DNA from: Bianquea renquensis | GTDB lineage: Bacteria; Bacillota; Clostridia; Lachnospirales; Bianqueaceae | DNA length: 64,000 nucleotides | Assembly (NCBI RefSeq): GCF_014384895.1 | Contig: NZ_JACRSQ010000009.1 | Location: 1-64,000 of the forward strand | Reading direction: 5' to 3' | Shown here: positions 42,153-51,076 of the stretch, in pieces | Position numbering within the stretch: position 1 is the first letter of the stretch | How the letters are laid out: the number at the start of each line of letters is the position of its first letter | Translations under genes and position numbers: made by a program | The notes under the pieces: model-generated | Told to the model about the DNA's origin: nothing | Databases searched by the model: none | The model's input: the letters and a program-made list of their open reading frames with translations, nothing else

Positions 42153-44215
42153 AGCATAGCTTTTATCCAAAATTGGCATGGACCGGGATTCGAAAGAACA
42201 AGCGCCTGTACACGCCCTACATCTTGACGTGCATGGGAATGGTCATGATGTTTTATATTATGTCTTTTCTCACGTCCAGCGCCCTATTGACCAGTATGCC
42301 GGGAGGGGATATCATGCAGGGGATGCTGGGACTTGGAGTGAGAGTCATCGGCGTGTTTGCCCTGATCTTCCTGTTTTATACCAATTCCTTTCTGACTCGC
42401 AGGCGTAAAAAGGAATTTGGACTCTATAATATTCTCGGCATGGGAAAACGAAATCTGGCCCGCGTTCTTATGTGGGAGAGCCTGATCATCGCCGCAATCT
42501 CCCTGGGAGGCGGCCTCGTTGCCGGCATTGTGTTTTCCAAATTCGCAGAGCTGGGAATGGTGAATATTCTGCGGGCGGAGGGATCCTTTGTGCTAACGCT
42601 GGAGCCAAAGGCAATCGTACAGACCCTCCTCTTGTTCGCTGTCATTTTCTTTCTCATCCTGCTGAATACACTGCGGCAGATTCATCTGTCCAACCCCATT
42701 GAACTTTTGCACAGCGAGAATACCGGTGAGAAGCCGCCGAAGGCAAACTGGTTTCTAGCCTTAGCTGGCGCAATTATTTTGGGCGCTGCATACTATCTTG
42801 CCGTATCCATTGAGAATCCCATAGAAGCTATGGTCTGGTTTTTTGTCGCTGTGATCATGGTCATCATCGCCACCTATCTGCTGTTCATCGCAGGGTCTGT
42901 GGCCATCTGCAGATTGCTGCAAAGAAAGAAAGCCTATTACTATAAGACGAACCATTTTGTATCCGTATCGTCCATGGTGTACCGAATGAAGCGCAACGGC
43001 GCCGGGCTTGCCTCAATTTGCATCCTCTGCACCATGGTACTGGTGATGATGTCCGCCACCGTGTGCCTATATGTGGGGACAGAGGATAGTTTGCGCACCC
43101 GTTACCCGAGAAATATTAACCTGGATGTATCGGTAACCACGCTGGATCGACTCGAAGCAGAGCCAGTCGAAAAGGTTCGCCAGCTTGCCAGTCAGATTGC
43201 AAGGGAGCACGGACAATCTCTGGATAACGTATTAGATTACCGGGTAGCAGCTATGGTCGGGTATATCGACGGCGGGCGCATTGACGTCGATCAGTCCTCC
43301 ATTTATACGTTTCAATTGAGCGCGTACACGGATGTCTGGCAGATATTTTTTGTCCCGCTGGAGGACTACAACCGATTGATGGGACAGAATGAAACACTGG
43401 ATCCTGGAGAAGTTCTGCTCTACACCACAAAATCAAATTATGAGGAGGATTCCATTGCCCTGGGAGATGGAGAGCCCATGAAGGTCAAAAAAGTGGTCCC
43501 TGATTTTGCCGACAACGGCGTGGATGCCATGCAGATGATCCCGTCCATGTATATCTTTGTGCCAGATTTCAACAAGACCTTGCAGCCGATAACAAATGTA
43601 GCCAATTGGAGGGGGGATCCGGTCATAGAGCTTCACTGGTTTTATGGGTTTGATCTGGATGGCTCCGACGAGGTTCAGGTACAAATTCAGGAGGAACTTC
43701 AGGAAAGCTTACGGCAACTCTCCATCTCCGGCGGAACCTCCTGGGGAGGGGATGATTTTACAGTATCCTGCGAGGGCGTTGCGAAGGAAAGAGCTGGATT
43801 TTATGGCATGTACGGTGGATTGTTTTTCCTTGGAATCCTTCTAGGCGTGGTGTTTATCTTCGCCGCCGTGTTGATTATGTACTATAAACAGGTTTCGGAG
43901 GGATACGAGGACCAGTCCCGGTTTGGGATCATGCAGAAGGTTGGGATGACGCAGAAAGACATCAAGAGAAGCATTAACTCTCAGATTCTGACAGTGTTCT
44001 TCCTGCCGCTGTTGACAGCCGGTGTACACCTGGCCTTCGCCTTTCCCCTCATCCAAAAAATCCTGGTTCTGTTTAGTTTGACTGACCTAAATCTGTTGAT
44101 CCTCGTTACCGTCTGTTGTTTCCTCATATTTGCATTCTTCTATGTGCTGGTGTACCACATTACATCCAAGGCGTATTTTGCCATTGTGAGCGGTGCAAAG
44201 GGGGAGCCGGCATGA
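42149..44215 (+). CDS. BceB-like ABC transporter permease
   Basis: This 688-residue permease has about ten membrane helices and a large extracellular domain (about residues 315-560), the BceB layout. BceAB-type transporters free lipid II-cycle intermediates from bacitracin-like peptides and act as the sensor for the cognate kinase. It overlaps the ATPase before it and the lipoprotein after it (ATGA), so the unit is translationally coupled. Confidence 0.94.
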   Translation: MKHSFYPKLAWTGIRKNKRLYTPYILTCMGMVMMFYIMSFLTSSALLTSMPGGDIMQGMLGLGVRVIGVFALIFLFYTNSFLTRRRKKEFGLYNILGMGKRNLARVLMWESLIIAAISLGGGLVAGIVFSKFAELGMVNILRAEGSFVLTLEPKAIVQTLLLFAVIFFLILLNTLRQIHLSNPIELLHSENTGEKPPKANWFLALAGAIILGAAYYLAVSIENPIEAMVWFFVAVIMVIIATYLLFIAGSVAICRLLQRKKAYYYKTNHFVSVSSMVYRMKRNGAGLASICILCTMVLVMMSATVCLYVGTEDSLRTRYPRNINLDVSVTTLDRLEAEPVEKVRQLASQIAREHGQSLDNVLDYRVAAMVGYIDGGRIDVDQSSIYTFQLSAYTDVWQIFFVPLEDYNRLMGQNETLDPGEVLLYTTKSNYEEDSIALGDGEPMKVKKVVPDFADNGVDAMQMIPSMYIFVPDFNKTLQPITNVANWRGDPVIELHWFYGFDLDGSDEVQVQIQEELQESLRQLSISGGTSWGGDDFTVSCEGVAKERAGFYGMYGGLFFLGILLGVVFIFAAVLIMYYKQVSEGYEDQSRFGIMQKVGMTQKDIKRSINSQILTVFFLPLLTAGVHLAFAFPLIQKILVLFSLTDLNLLILVTVCCFLIFAFFYVLVYHITSKAYFAIVSGAKGEPA

Positions 44216-44772
44216 AGAGATGGATTTTTATCGCCGTTGCCCTCTGCATGATTCTGGGCCTGGCAAGCTGTGGGCTTAAGGAGTTAGAGCCGGAAACGGT
44301 GTATAACTTTATCGACGGCATCGCAGAGGAATTTGGACAATCCCAGCTGACGAAGGATACGAATCTGATTGGCAAGCGCAGCGCTTCCGGCGATACCTAT
44401 ACCGGGCAATACTGGGCGGACTGCGGAGGAAGCACAGGGCGCGACGTGGTTTTTGGCGGTGCTTCCGTAAAACAGAGAACCCTGCGAGTACGCGGACATA
44501 TCAACACAGAGTCTGGCCAAGCGTGGATTCGAATCAGGATGAACGAGGAAGTGACGGAATTGCAGGCGGATCAAAGCGGGTTTTTTGAGACCGAGCTAAG
44601 TTGTAACAGCGGTGGCCACTACATCATGGTCTGCTATGATGCTTTTGAGGGTACGGTGGAGATGACGTCGGAGTTAAAATTTGACTCGTCTTCCAGCGTG
44701 GACTTGCAGAAAGGATGGGCAAAATGGATGCCACGGGAGTTCTCAATAGGTGGAGTCATAGGCAGTGTCTGA
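44212..44772 (+). CDS. Lipoprotein ending the BceAB-like operon
   Basis: The ATG chosen overlaps the permease stop and gives 186 residues with a signal peptide and lipobox LASC (Cys about 20). The mature part shares LTKDTNL..K...GDTYTGQYWADCGG and VVFGGASV with the lipoprotein at 3737-4237. Both end operons for antimicrobial-peptide transporters with adjacent response regulators. It may bind peptide or a transporter loop. The function is unproven. Confidence 0.83.
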   Translation: MKRWIFIAVALCMILGLASCGLKELEPETVYNFIDGIAEEFGQSQLTKDTNLIGKRSASGDTYTGQYWADCGGSTGRDVVFGGASVKQRTLRVRGHINTESGQAWIRIRMNEEVTELQADQSGFFETELSCNSGGHYIMVCYDAFEGTVEMTSELKFDSSSSVDLQKGWAKWMPREFSIGGVIGSV

Positions 44773-44777
44773 AATCT

Positions 44778-44921
44778 ATGGTAAAGAAAGGGTTGAGTCA
44801 GATGATGACCGGGCTCAGCCTTGGAATCATAGGTCTCCTCATCATACCGACAGGGATCTTAGTCGCGCTTATTTCGATTTTCTGGTCGGTGGCAGATAGA
44901 GTAAGCACTATGGGGCGATGA
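44778..44921 (+). CDS. Possible 47-residue membrane peptide after the lipoprotein
   Basis: A short frame starting MVKKGLSQMMTGLSLGIIGL encodes one membrane helix and ends STMGR. It begins 5 bases after the lipoprotein stop, but no good ribosome site is visible. It could be a true last gene of the Bce operon or a chance frame. Confidence 0.35.
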   Translation: MVKKGLSQMMTGLSLGIIGLLIIPTGILVALISIFWSVADRVSTMGR

Positions 44922-44961
44922 ACCATAGAAAGGCAAGAGCCAAGGCCGCGGGAAATCGATC

Positions 44962-45200
44962 AAGGTCCGCCACACGGCGGACCTGATTCCAAAGAACCGA
45001 AGGTTCTTCCAAAGATCGCGAATGCGAACTTTTTTCCAATAGGAAAGTCCGCCGAAAGGCGGACGCAATTCTGAAGAACCGAAGGTTCTTCCAAAGTTCG
45101 CGAAGCGAACTTTTTTCCAATAGGAAAGTCCGCCGAAAGGCGGACGCAATTCTGAAGAACCGAAGGTTCTTCCAAAGTTCGCGAAGCGAACTTTTTTTAT
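44962..45200. repeat. Tandem array of triple-hairpin repeats
   Basis: Three head-to-tail units of about 81 bases start at 44962, 45044 and 45125. Each unit holds three palindromes: GTCCGCC-GAAA-GGCGGAC, GAAGAACC-GAA-GGTTCTTC and AAAGTTCGC-GAA-GCGAACTTT followed by T's. Units 2 and 3 are nearly identical; unit 1 has diverged. All loops are GAA-like. The third hairpin could end transcription in the plus direction. It fills the start of the 44922-45453 gap. Confidence 0.92.
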
Positions 45201-45232
45201 AGGTACAAAAAGGAGAGGATTGAAAAGAGGAC

Positions 45233-45261
45233 TTGCAGAAAAGGTGCATCTCTGCTATAAT
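45233..45261 (+). promoter_or_regulatory. Sigma-A promoter of a candidate small RNA
   Basis: TTGCAG (45233-45238) and TATAAT (45256-45261) are 17 bases apart, about 190 bases before the next gene. Confidence 0.75.
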
Positions 45262-45267
45262 ATATAA

Positions 45268-45375
45268 GCTATTTGGCCCTTTACAGCAATTGGAAAAGCA
45301 TCCAGGGCTTGCCTGGGCGGCTCTGGTGAGGGCTGTAGTCAAGCCTGGGAATGATTTCATTTTTATTAAAAAAAG
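45268..45375 (+). ncRNA. Candidate structured small RNA or long leader
   Basis: A transcript from the promoter at 45233-45261 would start near 45268. It would contain a long hairpin at 45302-45349 (arms CCAGGGCTTG and CAAGCCTGGG, with inner pairing) and then a T-rich stretch, before a second weak promoter (TGGCAA-17-TATTAT) near 45386-45414. I see no protein frame and could not match it to a riboswitch class I know, including ydaO, T-box and glmS. It may instead be the leader of the membrane-protein/cdaA-region operon. Confidence 0.45.
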
Positions 45376-45453
45376 GTGAAAAGACTGGCAAACAGTGGGA
45401 TCCTGTGCTATTATAGAACAGCGAGCGTAAAGTCTAGATAAGGATGTGTCTCG

Positions 45454-45834
45454 ATGATCAATAAAGAAAAGATACGGATGATGACGCAGGCGGCAATCTA
45501 TGAAAAACGGTACTATCGCAGGGACGCCTTCGTTCAGCGCTACTATAAAAACGACTATATCGGAATGGAGAGACTGAAATCGAAGATCTGGCTTACGATC
45601 TTCTACGGGATTTCCCTGGTGGCGTATATGTTTGATCAAGTTTATAATCAAGCGGTCGATCTTTTGCACTATGACTATCAAGGGTTTGTCATAAAAGCGG
45701 TGCTGATCTATCTGGCGCTGGGCATCATCATTTCCATTATCACATCCAGCGTATATGGCCCTCGGTACGACAAGGCAAATCGGCGGCTCGACGCGTATTA
45801 CCGTCAGATTGATAAGATCAATACCATGGAGTAA
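45454..45834 (+). CDS. Conserved-type membrane protein, first of the pair before cdaA
   Basis: This 126-residue protein has a charged, Tyr/Arg-rich N-terminus (about 1-42), two membrane helices (about 46-66 and 80-102) and a charged C-terminus. I recognise no family. It is followed within 11 bases by a larger membrane protein, with cdaA-cdaR-glmM next, so a link to envelope homeostasis is plausible. Confidence 0.75.
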   Translation: MINKEKIRMMTQAAIYEKRYYRRDAFVQRYYKNDYIGMERLKSKIWLTIFYGISLVAYMFDQVYNQAVDLLHYDYQGFVIKAVLIYLALGIIISIITSSVYGPRYDKANRRLDAYYRQIDKINTME

Positions 45835-45845
45835 GGGGAATGAGA

Positions 45846-46982
45846 ATGAATCTAGGAACGGTCTTTCAGGTCAGAGGAATCGTTGCGAAGCTCATCAAGC
45901 AGTATGAGTTCGTGTTGAAGATTCTGCTGAAGTTCGCTGCCTTTTTGCTGGTCTTTCAACTGGTCAGCGGGTACGATGGCTTTACGGGTAAAGGAATCTA
46001 TAACGCCCTTCCTGTCCATATGCTTCTGGCCATGGCGGCAGTGCTTCTGCCACATCGATGTGGAGTATTGCTTTCATTTGTTTTAGCTATTGTCAATATG
46101 ACACAGGTTTCACTTATCGGTGGTATCATAGGGGGCGTCTTTTTAGTTATCCTATACATTACCATTGCTAGGTTATTTCCCGATCATGTTTACATGCTGC
46201 TGCTAGTGCCGCTGTGTATCAACCTAAAAATGTATCTTTTGGTTCCCCTGTTTGCCGGGCTTTTTGTGGGAAGTATAGCCATTGTCCCAATCATAGGAGG
46301 AACTCTGCTGTGGGGATTCATTCAGGTTCTGCCCAAATTTCTTGAGATGGAGCAGGCCGCCCTGGACGCCCTGCCGAAGATGATATCGGATGTTGTGGTA
46401 TATAGTTTGGAACAGATTTTCCGCAATGAGACGCTCATCTTTTTAGTTTTCGTCTTTTCGGGAGTCGTATTGCTTGTCAACTTGCTCAATAAGATCAGCA
46501 TGGACTATATCCAATACATTTCCATAGCTGTCGGAATGGTTATGGGGATGGTATGCCTTATTGTGGGAAAAATCGCGCTGGGCCTGGATTGCGGGTATGC
46601 TGCCATTATTTTTTTGAGCCTTTTGAGCTTGCTGTTAATCGGGCTGTTGGAATTCATGCACATGGCTTTAAATTATCAGGCCGCGCAAAAGATTGCCTTT
46701 GAGGATGACGACTACTATTATTATGTCAAGGTCATTCCCAAGATCAACATGGGCAAGATGCGGCGAGAAATCAAGAAGATTACCGGAGCGGACGCGGCAC
46801 AGGAGACGGTTCGCGCGTCAGAATGGGAGAGGCCTGCTAGGAACCCTGAGAAAAAGCCGTTGCCGAGGGAAGCGCGGCCCGCGGAGGAGAGGAGCAGAAC
46901 CGCGAAGCAGGATAAGCCGTCGCTTATCAGTACGATTCGAAAATCCTTCGATACCAAGAAAAAAGACAATGAAGAGGAGTAG
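45846..46982 (+). CDS. Polytopic membrane protein with charged C-terminal tail
   Basis: The ATG chosen is 7 bases after AAGGGG; another ATG lies two codons earlier. The 378-residue protein has about ten membrane helices (residues 20-280) and then a basic, disordered tail of about 80 residues (REARPAEERSRTAKQ and similar). No known family was recognised. It ends 8 bases before a terminator that separates it from cdaA. Confidence 0.75.
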   Translation: MNLGTVFQVRGIVAKLIKQYEFVLKILLKFAAFLLVFQLVSGYDGFTGKGIYNALPVHMLLAMAAVLLPHRCGVLLSFVLAIVNMTQVSLIGGIIGGVFLVILYITIARLFPDHVYMLLLVPLCINLKMYLLVPLFAGLFVGSIAIVPIIGGTLLWGFIQVLPKFLEMEQAALDALPKMISDVVVYSLEQIFRNETLIFLVFVFSGVVLLVNLLNKISMDYIQYISIAVGMVMGMVCLIVGKIALGLDCGYAAIIFLSLLSLLLIGLLEFMHMALNYQAAQKIAFEDDDYYYYVKVIPKINMGKMRREIKKITGADAAQETVRASEWERPARNPEKKPLPREARPAEERSRTAKQDKPSLISTIRKSFDTKKKDNEEE

Positions 46983-46989
46983 CATTATA

Positions 46990-47018
46990 GCGGAGGGAGC
47001 GCTGGCCCTCCGCTTTTA
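46990..47018 (+). terminator. Rho-independent terminator before cdaA
   Basis: A perfect 8-bp stem GCGGAGGG / CCCTCCGC is followed by TTTTATA. Confidence 0.85.
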
Positions 47019-47178
47019 TAGTGCGCCCGACGGCGCTAGTATTTCGAAAATTGTAAAGTAATTGCCAGAAAAATTTTATATAAGTTCCCGATCCGGCCTT
47101 TTTTTTTGCCGGAAAGAATGGTATAATAAGAGAAGGCTATCGGATAAGGCAAGGGCGGTGGCAGACAGGGGTGTAACC

Positions 47179-48042
47179 ATGGAAGAGTTTGTTCGGTCTT
47201 TCTTTGAGGTTGATACGAATATCAGCGCCTGGGCGCTTCCAGACATACGGATTACGGATATCATCGATATATTAGTCATAGCCTTCATCATCTATGAACT
47301 TCTGATATGGTTTCGTAAGACGAGAGCCTGGATTCTCCTCAAGGGGATTTTTTTCCTTTTTGCGTTTGCGGGTGTCTCGATCGTTTTACAGCTCAATATG
47401 ACACAGTGGATTTTTAAGGCTACGATCAATGTAGGGGTTATCGCGGTCATCATTATATTTCAGCCTGAACTTAGACGGGCGCTGGAGCAGATCGGCCGCG
47501 GGAGCTTTTTGTCCTCGGTTTTTAATGTGGAATCCCACACGTTGTCCGAAGAGAATGTGGAGGCGCTGGTCTATGCCATGGAGCAGATGTCCTCTGTGAA
47601 AACGGGAGCGCTGATCGTCATTGAACAGGAAGTCGCGCTGGGGGAATATGAGCAGACGGGAATCCCCATCGATGCCGCCATAAGCTCTCAGCTGATCATG
47701 AATATTTTTGAACACAACACCCCTCTCCACGACGGCGCGATGATCATACGGGAGGATCGCATCTTGTCGGCAACCTGCTATCTTCCGCTGTCAGAAAATC
47801 AGGAGATCAGCAAGGAGCTCGGGACCCGGCACCGGGCGGCGCTAGGCCTCAGCGAGATCTCCGACAGCAAGATATTCGTGGTCTCGGAGGAGACGGGGCA
47901 TATTTCCATGGCGTACAGTGGCCAGCTCTACCGCCATATCGACGGAGATTTCATCCGGAGGGAGCTTCTGGGAGAGAAGCGGAGCAAAGTGAATAAGCTG
48001 AAAGCCAGGCTCATGCGCAGGAAGGGCGGTGATGGATCGTGA
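47179..48042 (+). CDS. cdaA: Diadenylate cyclase CdaA
   Basis: This 287-residue protein starts at the ATG (MEEFVRSFFEVDTNISAW) after AGGGG; an upstream extension is unlikely. It has three N-terminal membrane helices (about 30-95) and a DAC domain with HDGAMII and the RHR signature GTRHRAALGLSE. It makes c-di-AMP from two ATP. Its gene overlaps cdaR by 4 bases, and glmM follows, the conserved Bacillota arrangement in which CdaR and GlmM modulate CdaA. Confidence 0.96.
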   Translation: MEEFVRSFFEVDTNISAWALPDIRITDIIDILVIAFIIYELLIWFRKTRAWILLKGIFFLFAFAGVSIVLQLNMTQWIFKATINVGVIAVIIIFQPELRRALEQIGRGSFLSSVFNVESHTLSEENVEALVYAMEQMSSVKTGALIVIEQEVALGEYEQTGIPIDAAISSQLIMNIFEHNTPLHDGAMIIREDRILSATCYLPLSENQEISKELGTRHRAALGLSEISDSKIFVVSEETGHISMAYSGQLYRHIDGDFIRRELLGEKRSKVNKLKARLMRRKGGDGS

Positions 48043-49361
48043 AGAAAGAGATCCTGGAGTTCTTTACGAGAAACTGGATTTGGAAGCTGATCGCCATTGT
48101 CTGCGCGACGCTGGCTTGGTTTCTTTATATCAACTTGGAGGATCCCATCATCAAGCGAGCGTTCACGGTCAAAGTCGAGATCCTGAATGAGCAGGAAGCG
48201 GAGAGCAACAACGATCAGACCATTGAGTACGATCCCAGCGATTTTACCGTTGCCGTTTGGGTCCGGGGAAGGCGCTCTGAGCTGGACGATTTCAAATCCT
48301 CCTACATCACGGCGACCGCTGATTTTAAAAACATTCAGCCGGGCAAGAGTCAGGTCAATATCCAGTATTCCCTGAACGCTGGGAAAGCGGGAACCTTTGA
48401 GCTGGTGGACAACCAGAATGTGCATACCATCGAGGTAAAGGTGGAGAGCAATATTACGGTGAATCTGCCTCTCGAATATGAGATCGAGGGGACTCCGGCG
48501 GAGGGGTATGTCCGGCTGGAGGATGACTCCACAGTGTATGCGTCCCCAGATGTCATCAGTATCTATGGGGCGGAGTCAAAAGTCAACGCTGTCGAGACTG
48601 CGAAGGTCATCGTCAACATTGACGGCGCGACGGCTAGCATGCCGGCAAAGGGTGAGGTATTGCTTCTGGACAAGGATGGAAATACGATCCCGAGGGATTC
48701 CTTCAAACTGGTCTCTGCCAACTTGGCGTCGGTATACGTGTCCATCTATAAGACTAAGACCATTTCGATTATATCCAATATTACAGGGGACACGCCGGAT
48801 GGCTATGTCTACATGAATGACGCCGGGCTGTCACAGAAGCAGGTGACGGTTTACGGATCTGAGGTGGATGTGGCGAAGATTGACCGCATAGTGCTTCCGG
48901 AGGTGAAGCTGGATACCTGTACAAGCAATTTTGAACAGGAATACGATTTAGAGGCCATGCTGGAGGAAGCGACGGAGGGGACGGTCCATTTGTACAATCC
49001 CGAGTCTACGACAGTTAAGCTGACCTTTACTGTCAAGAAGAAGGAAGTCGCCAATCTCACACTGCCGCGGGATCAGATCGAGATTGTAGGCTTGAGCAGC
49101 CTTTATGAGGCGTCAATTCCCGCAGACAGTGTGAATATCAGTATTACTGGCCTTCAAGAGGATCTGGAGGCTGTAGAGGTAGCCGATCTGAAAGGTAAAA
49201 TCGACGTCAGCGCACTTTTGGAGGGGCTCCAGTCGGTCAAGCTGGAGGTCACAGGACTGCCGGAGGGCGTGACGATATATGGGTCGGAGCCAGTCGTATC
49301 CGTTCAGATGAGTTTGATCCAGCCGGAAACGGGATCATCCGTACCCATTCCTGATTTGTAG
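48039..49361 (+). CDS. cdaR: CdaA regulator CdaR, YbbR-domain protein
   Basis: This 440-residue protein starts at a GTG overlapping the cdaA stop. One N-terminal membrane helix (about 12-30, NWIWKLIAIVCATLAWFLYI) is followed by repeated extracellular YbbR-type beta domains (for example VEILNEQE, VYVSIYKTKTISII, GLQEDLEAV). CdaR binds CdaA in the membrane and tunes c-di-AMP synthesis. It is one of the cdaA-cdaR-glmM trio. Confidence 0.94.
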   Translation: MKKEILEFFTRNWIWKLIAIVCATLAWFLYINLEDPIIKRAFTVKVEILNEQEAESNNDQTIEYDPSDFTVAVWVRGRRSELDDFKSSYITATADFKNIQPGKSQVNIQYSLNAGKAGTFELVDNQNVHTIEVKVESNITVNLPLEYEIEGTPAEGYVRLEDDSTVYASPDVISIYGAESKVNAVETAKVIVNIDGATASMPAKGEVLLLDKDGNTIPRDSFKLVSANLASVYVSIYKTKTISIISNITGDTPDGYVYMNDAGLSQKQVTVYGSEVDVAKIDRIVLPEVKLDTCTSNFEQEYDLEAMLEEATEGTVHLYNPESTTVKLTFTVKKKEVANLTLPRDQIEIVGLSSLYEASIPADSVNISITGLQEDLEAVEVADLKGKIDVSALLEGLQSVKLEVTGLPEGVTIYGSEPVVSVQMSLIQPETGSSVPIPDL

Positions 49362-49370
49362 AAGAAGCAG

Positions 49371-49402
49371 AGAGATGACCGCCAGGGCTGGCGGCCATCT
49401 CT
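49371..49402 (+). terminator. Strong hairpin after cdaR
   Basis: The stem AGAGATGACCGCCA / TGGCGGCCATCTCT (one mismatch) lies 9 bases after the stop. No T-run follows, so it may attenuate rather than end transcription into glmM. A second hairpin, GTCCGCC-GCAA-GGCGGAC, follows at 49413-49430. Confidence 0.6.
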
Positions 49403-49412
49403 TCCCCTAAAA

Positions 49413-49430
49413 GTCCGCCGCAAGGCGGAC
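49413..49430. repeat. Dispersed GTCCGCC palindrome
   Basis: GTCCGCC-GCAA-GGCGGAC matches the first hairpin of the tandem array at 44962-45200. It is a solitary member of the same family. Confidence 0.7.
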
Positions 49431-49508
49431 GAAATTTTGTTGTACCGAAGTCTTTCAATGTGGGTGGAGTAAAGCCAATGGACGATAGAAAAAATTGGAG
49501 GGAATAAA

Positions 49509-50858
49509 GTGGGACGATTATTTGGAACAGACGGAGTTAGGGGTTTGTATGAAAAAGAGTTGACGCTACAGTTGGCCTACGCGCTTGGAAGGGCTGGGGC
49601 GCAGGTTCTGGCTGAAAATCGGCGCCATAAGCCGGTCATTGTGCTAGGCCGGGATACTCGATTTTCTGGGCCAATGCTGGAGGAAGCGCTGGTGAAGGGC
49701 ATCTGTTCAACGGGCGCTAAGGCGCTTTTGCTCGGCGTGGTTCCAACCCCGGCGGTTGCATATTTGACGAGGTTTTACAGGGCGGACGCGGGGATTGTGA
49801 TCTCGGCTTCCCATAATCCAGCAAAGGACAATGGGATCAAATTTTTTAACCACGAGGGATACAAGTTACCGGACGCTGTTGAGGATTCCATCGAGGCCCG
49901 CATTGAGGAGGAGGGGTTGCTTGCCCGGCCGATGCTGGAGCCAGAGCAAATCCGGGTGGAGGACATACACGAGCAGGCCGTGACAGACTATGTTGACTTT
50001 GCCGCATCGATTCCCGCTGCATCCTTTAAAGGGCTAAAGGTTTTTCTCGACTGCGCCAACGGAGCTGCCAGCGAGACGGCGGAAAAGACATTTCGCAAGC
50101 TTGGGGCTGAGGTCAGCGCGATTTTTGCTAAGCCGGATGGGTATAATATCAATGACGGCTGTGGCTCTACCCATATGGAAGCATTGCAGCGGAAGATGAG
50201 AGAGGGCGCGTACGATGTAGGGTTTGCCTTTGACGGGGATGCGGACCGCTGCCTGGCTGTGGACGCCAGGGGCAATCTTGTGGATGGCGATCAGATTATG
50301 GCCCTCTGTGCCACGCAGATGAAACAAAAGGGACTGCTAAAACGAGATACCATCGTCGTGACAGTTATGAGCAATCTGGGCTTGCATCTGTTTGCAGAGA
50401 AGGCGGGGATGCATTTGGAGGTCACTAAGGTGGGAGACCGCTATGTGTTGGAGAGAATGCTTGAGCAGGGATATAACATTGGAGGCGAGCAATCGGGACA
50501 TGTCATCTTTTTAGATGACAATACGACAGGGGACGGTCTGCTGTCCTCCCTCCATGTATGCCAGACCATGCTAGAGTTAAACCAGCCACTGGAGGAGTTG
50601 GCGGGCTTGATGCAGGTGCTGCCTCAGGTTTTACTCAATGTGCAGGCGACAAAGGAACAGAAAGAGCGATATGAGCAGGATCCTGCGGTTTCAGCGGAGA
50701 TCGCCTTTGTTGAAAAACAATTGAAGGGGGCTGGGCGGGTGTTGATCCGTCCTTCGGGGACAGAACCGTTGATCCGCGTTATGCTGGAAGGCGAACATCC
50801 AGAGGAGATCGAGGCGTACGCACACCGCATTGCGAAAGCTATTGAAAATGTGAAATGA
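49509..50858 (+). CDS. glmM: Phosphoglucosamine mutase GlmM
   Basis: This 449-residue protein starts at GTG (GRLFGTDGVRGLYEKELT) after TGGAGGG. It has the phosphoserine loop ISASHNPAKDNG, the metal loop DGDADRC, sugar-binding GGEQSGH and phosphate-binding RPSGTEPLIRVM. It converts glucosamine-6-phosphate to glucosamine-1-phosphate for UDP-GlcNAc. In other Bacillota GlmM also binds and inhibits CdaA, matching its place here. Confidence 0.97.
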   Translation: MGRLFGTDGVRGLYEKELTLQLAYALGRAGAQVLAENRRHKPVIVLGRDTRFSGPMLEEALVKGICSTGAKALLLGVVPTPAVAYLTRFYRADAGIVISASHNPAKDNGIKFFNHEGYKLPDAVEDSIEARIEEEGLLARPMLEPEQIRVEDIHEQAVTDYVDFAASIPAASFKGLKVFLDCANGAASETAEKTFRKLGAEVSAIFAKPDGYNINDGCGSTHMEALQRKMREGAYDVGFAFDGDADRCLAVDARGNLVDGDQIMALCATQMKQKGLLKRDTIVVTVMSNLGLHLFAEKAGMHLEVTKVGDRYVLERMLEQGYNIGGEQSGHVIFLDDNTTGDGLLSSLHVCQTMLELNQPLEELAGLMQVLPQVLLNVQATKEQKERYEQDPAVSAEIAFVEKQLKGAGRVLIRPSGTEPLIRVMLEGEHPEEIEAYAHRIAKAIENVK

Positions 50859-50918
50859 GACAGTTGTAAGCGGCTGAGATAAGATTGGGAATCAAATCGA
50901 GGGTAAACGGCTAGGGGA

Positions 50919-51008
50919 ACGGCGTTTTGGAATGAAATATGGTATAGACCAAAATAAACAATGGTCTATACCATATCGATAAAAAATTTCAAAACGCCGT
51001 CCTTTTTC
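50919..51008 (+). terminator. Compound hairpin terminator between glmM and glmS
   Basis: An outer stem ACGGCGTTTTG / CAAAACGCCGT encloses an inner stem ATATGGTATAGACCA / TGGTCTATACCATAT and is followed by CCTTTTTCTT. It ends the cdaA-glmM transcript. I do not see the glmS ribozyme that often precedes glmS in Bacillota. Confidence 0.85.
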
Positions 51009-51037
51009 TTGTTTTTTTTCATATAGTACAGTATACT
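51009..51037 (+). promoter_or_regulatory. Likely glmS promoter
   Basis: TTGTTT (51009-51014) and TATACT (51032-51037) are 17 bases apart, 40 bases before the glmS ATG and immediately after the terminator. Confidence 0.65.
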
Positions 51038-51076
51038 TAAGTGCGCTTTGGTAAAGATAGCATGGGAGGGACTTGT

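Noticed and set aside
44908..45681. A minus-strand frame with a repeated peptide (SSLRELWKNLRFF)
   Set aside because: The repetition comes from the tandem hairpin array, and the frame also runs antisense to the gene at 45454. No start signal or protein-like composition.
51009..51076. glmS ribozyme upstream of glmS
   Set aside because: I looked for the conserved ribozyme core in 50859-51076 and saw only a terminator and a promoter. A covariance search would be decisive.
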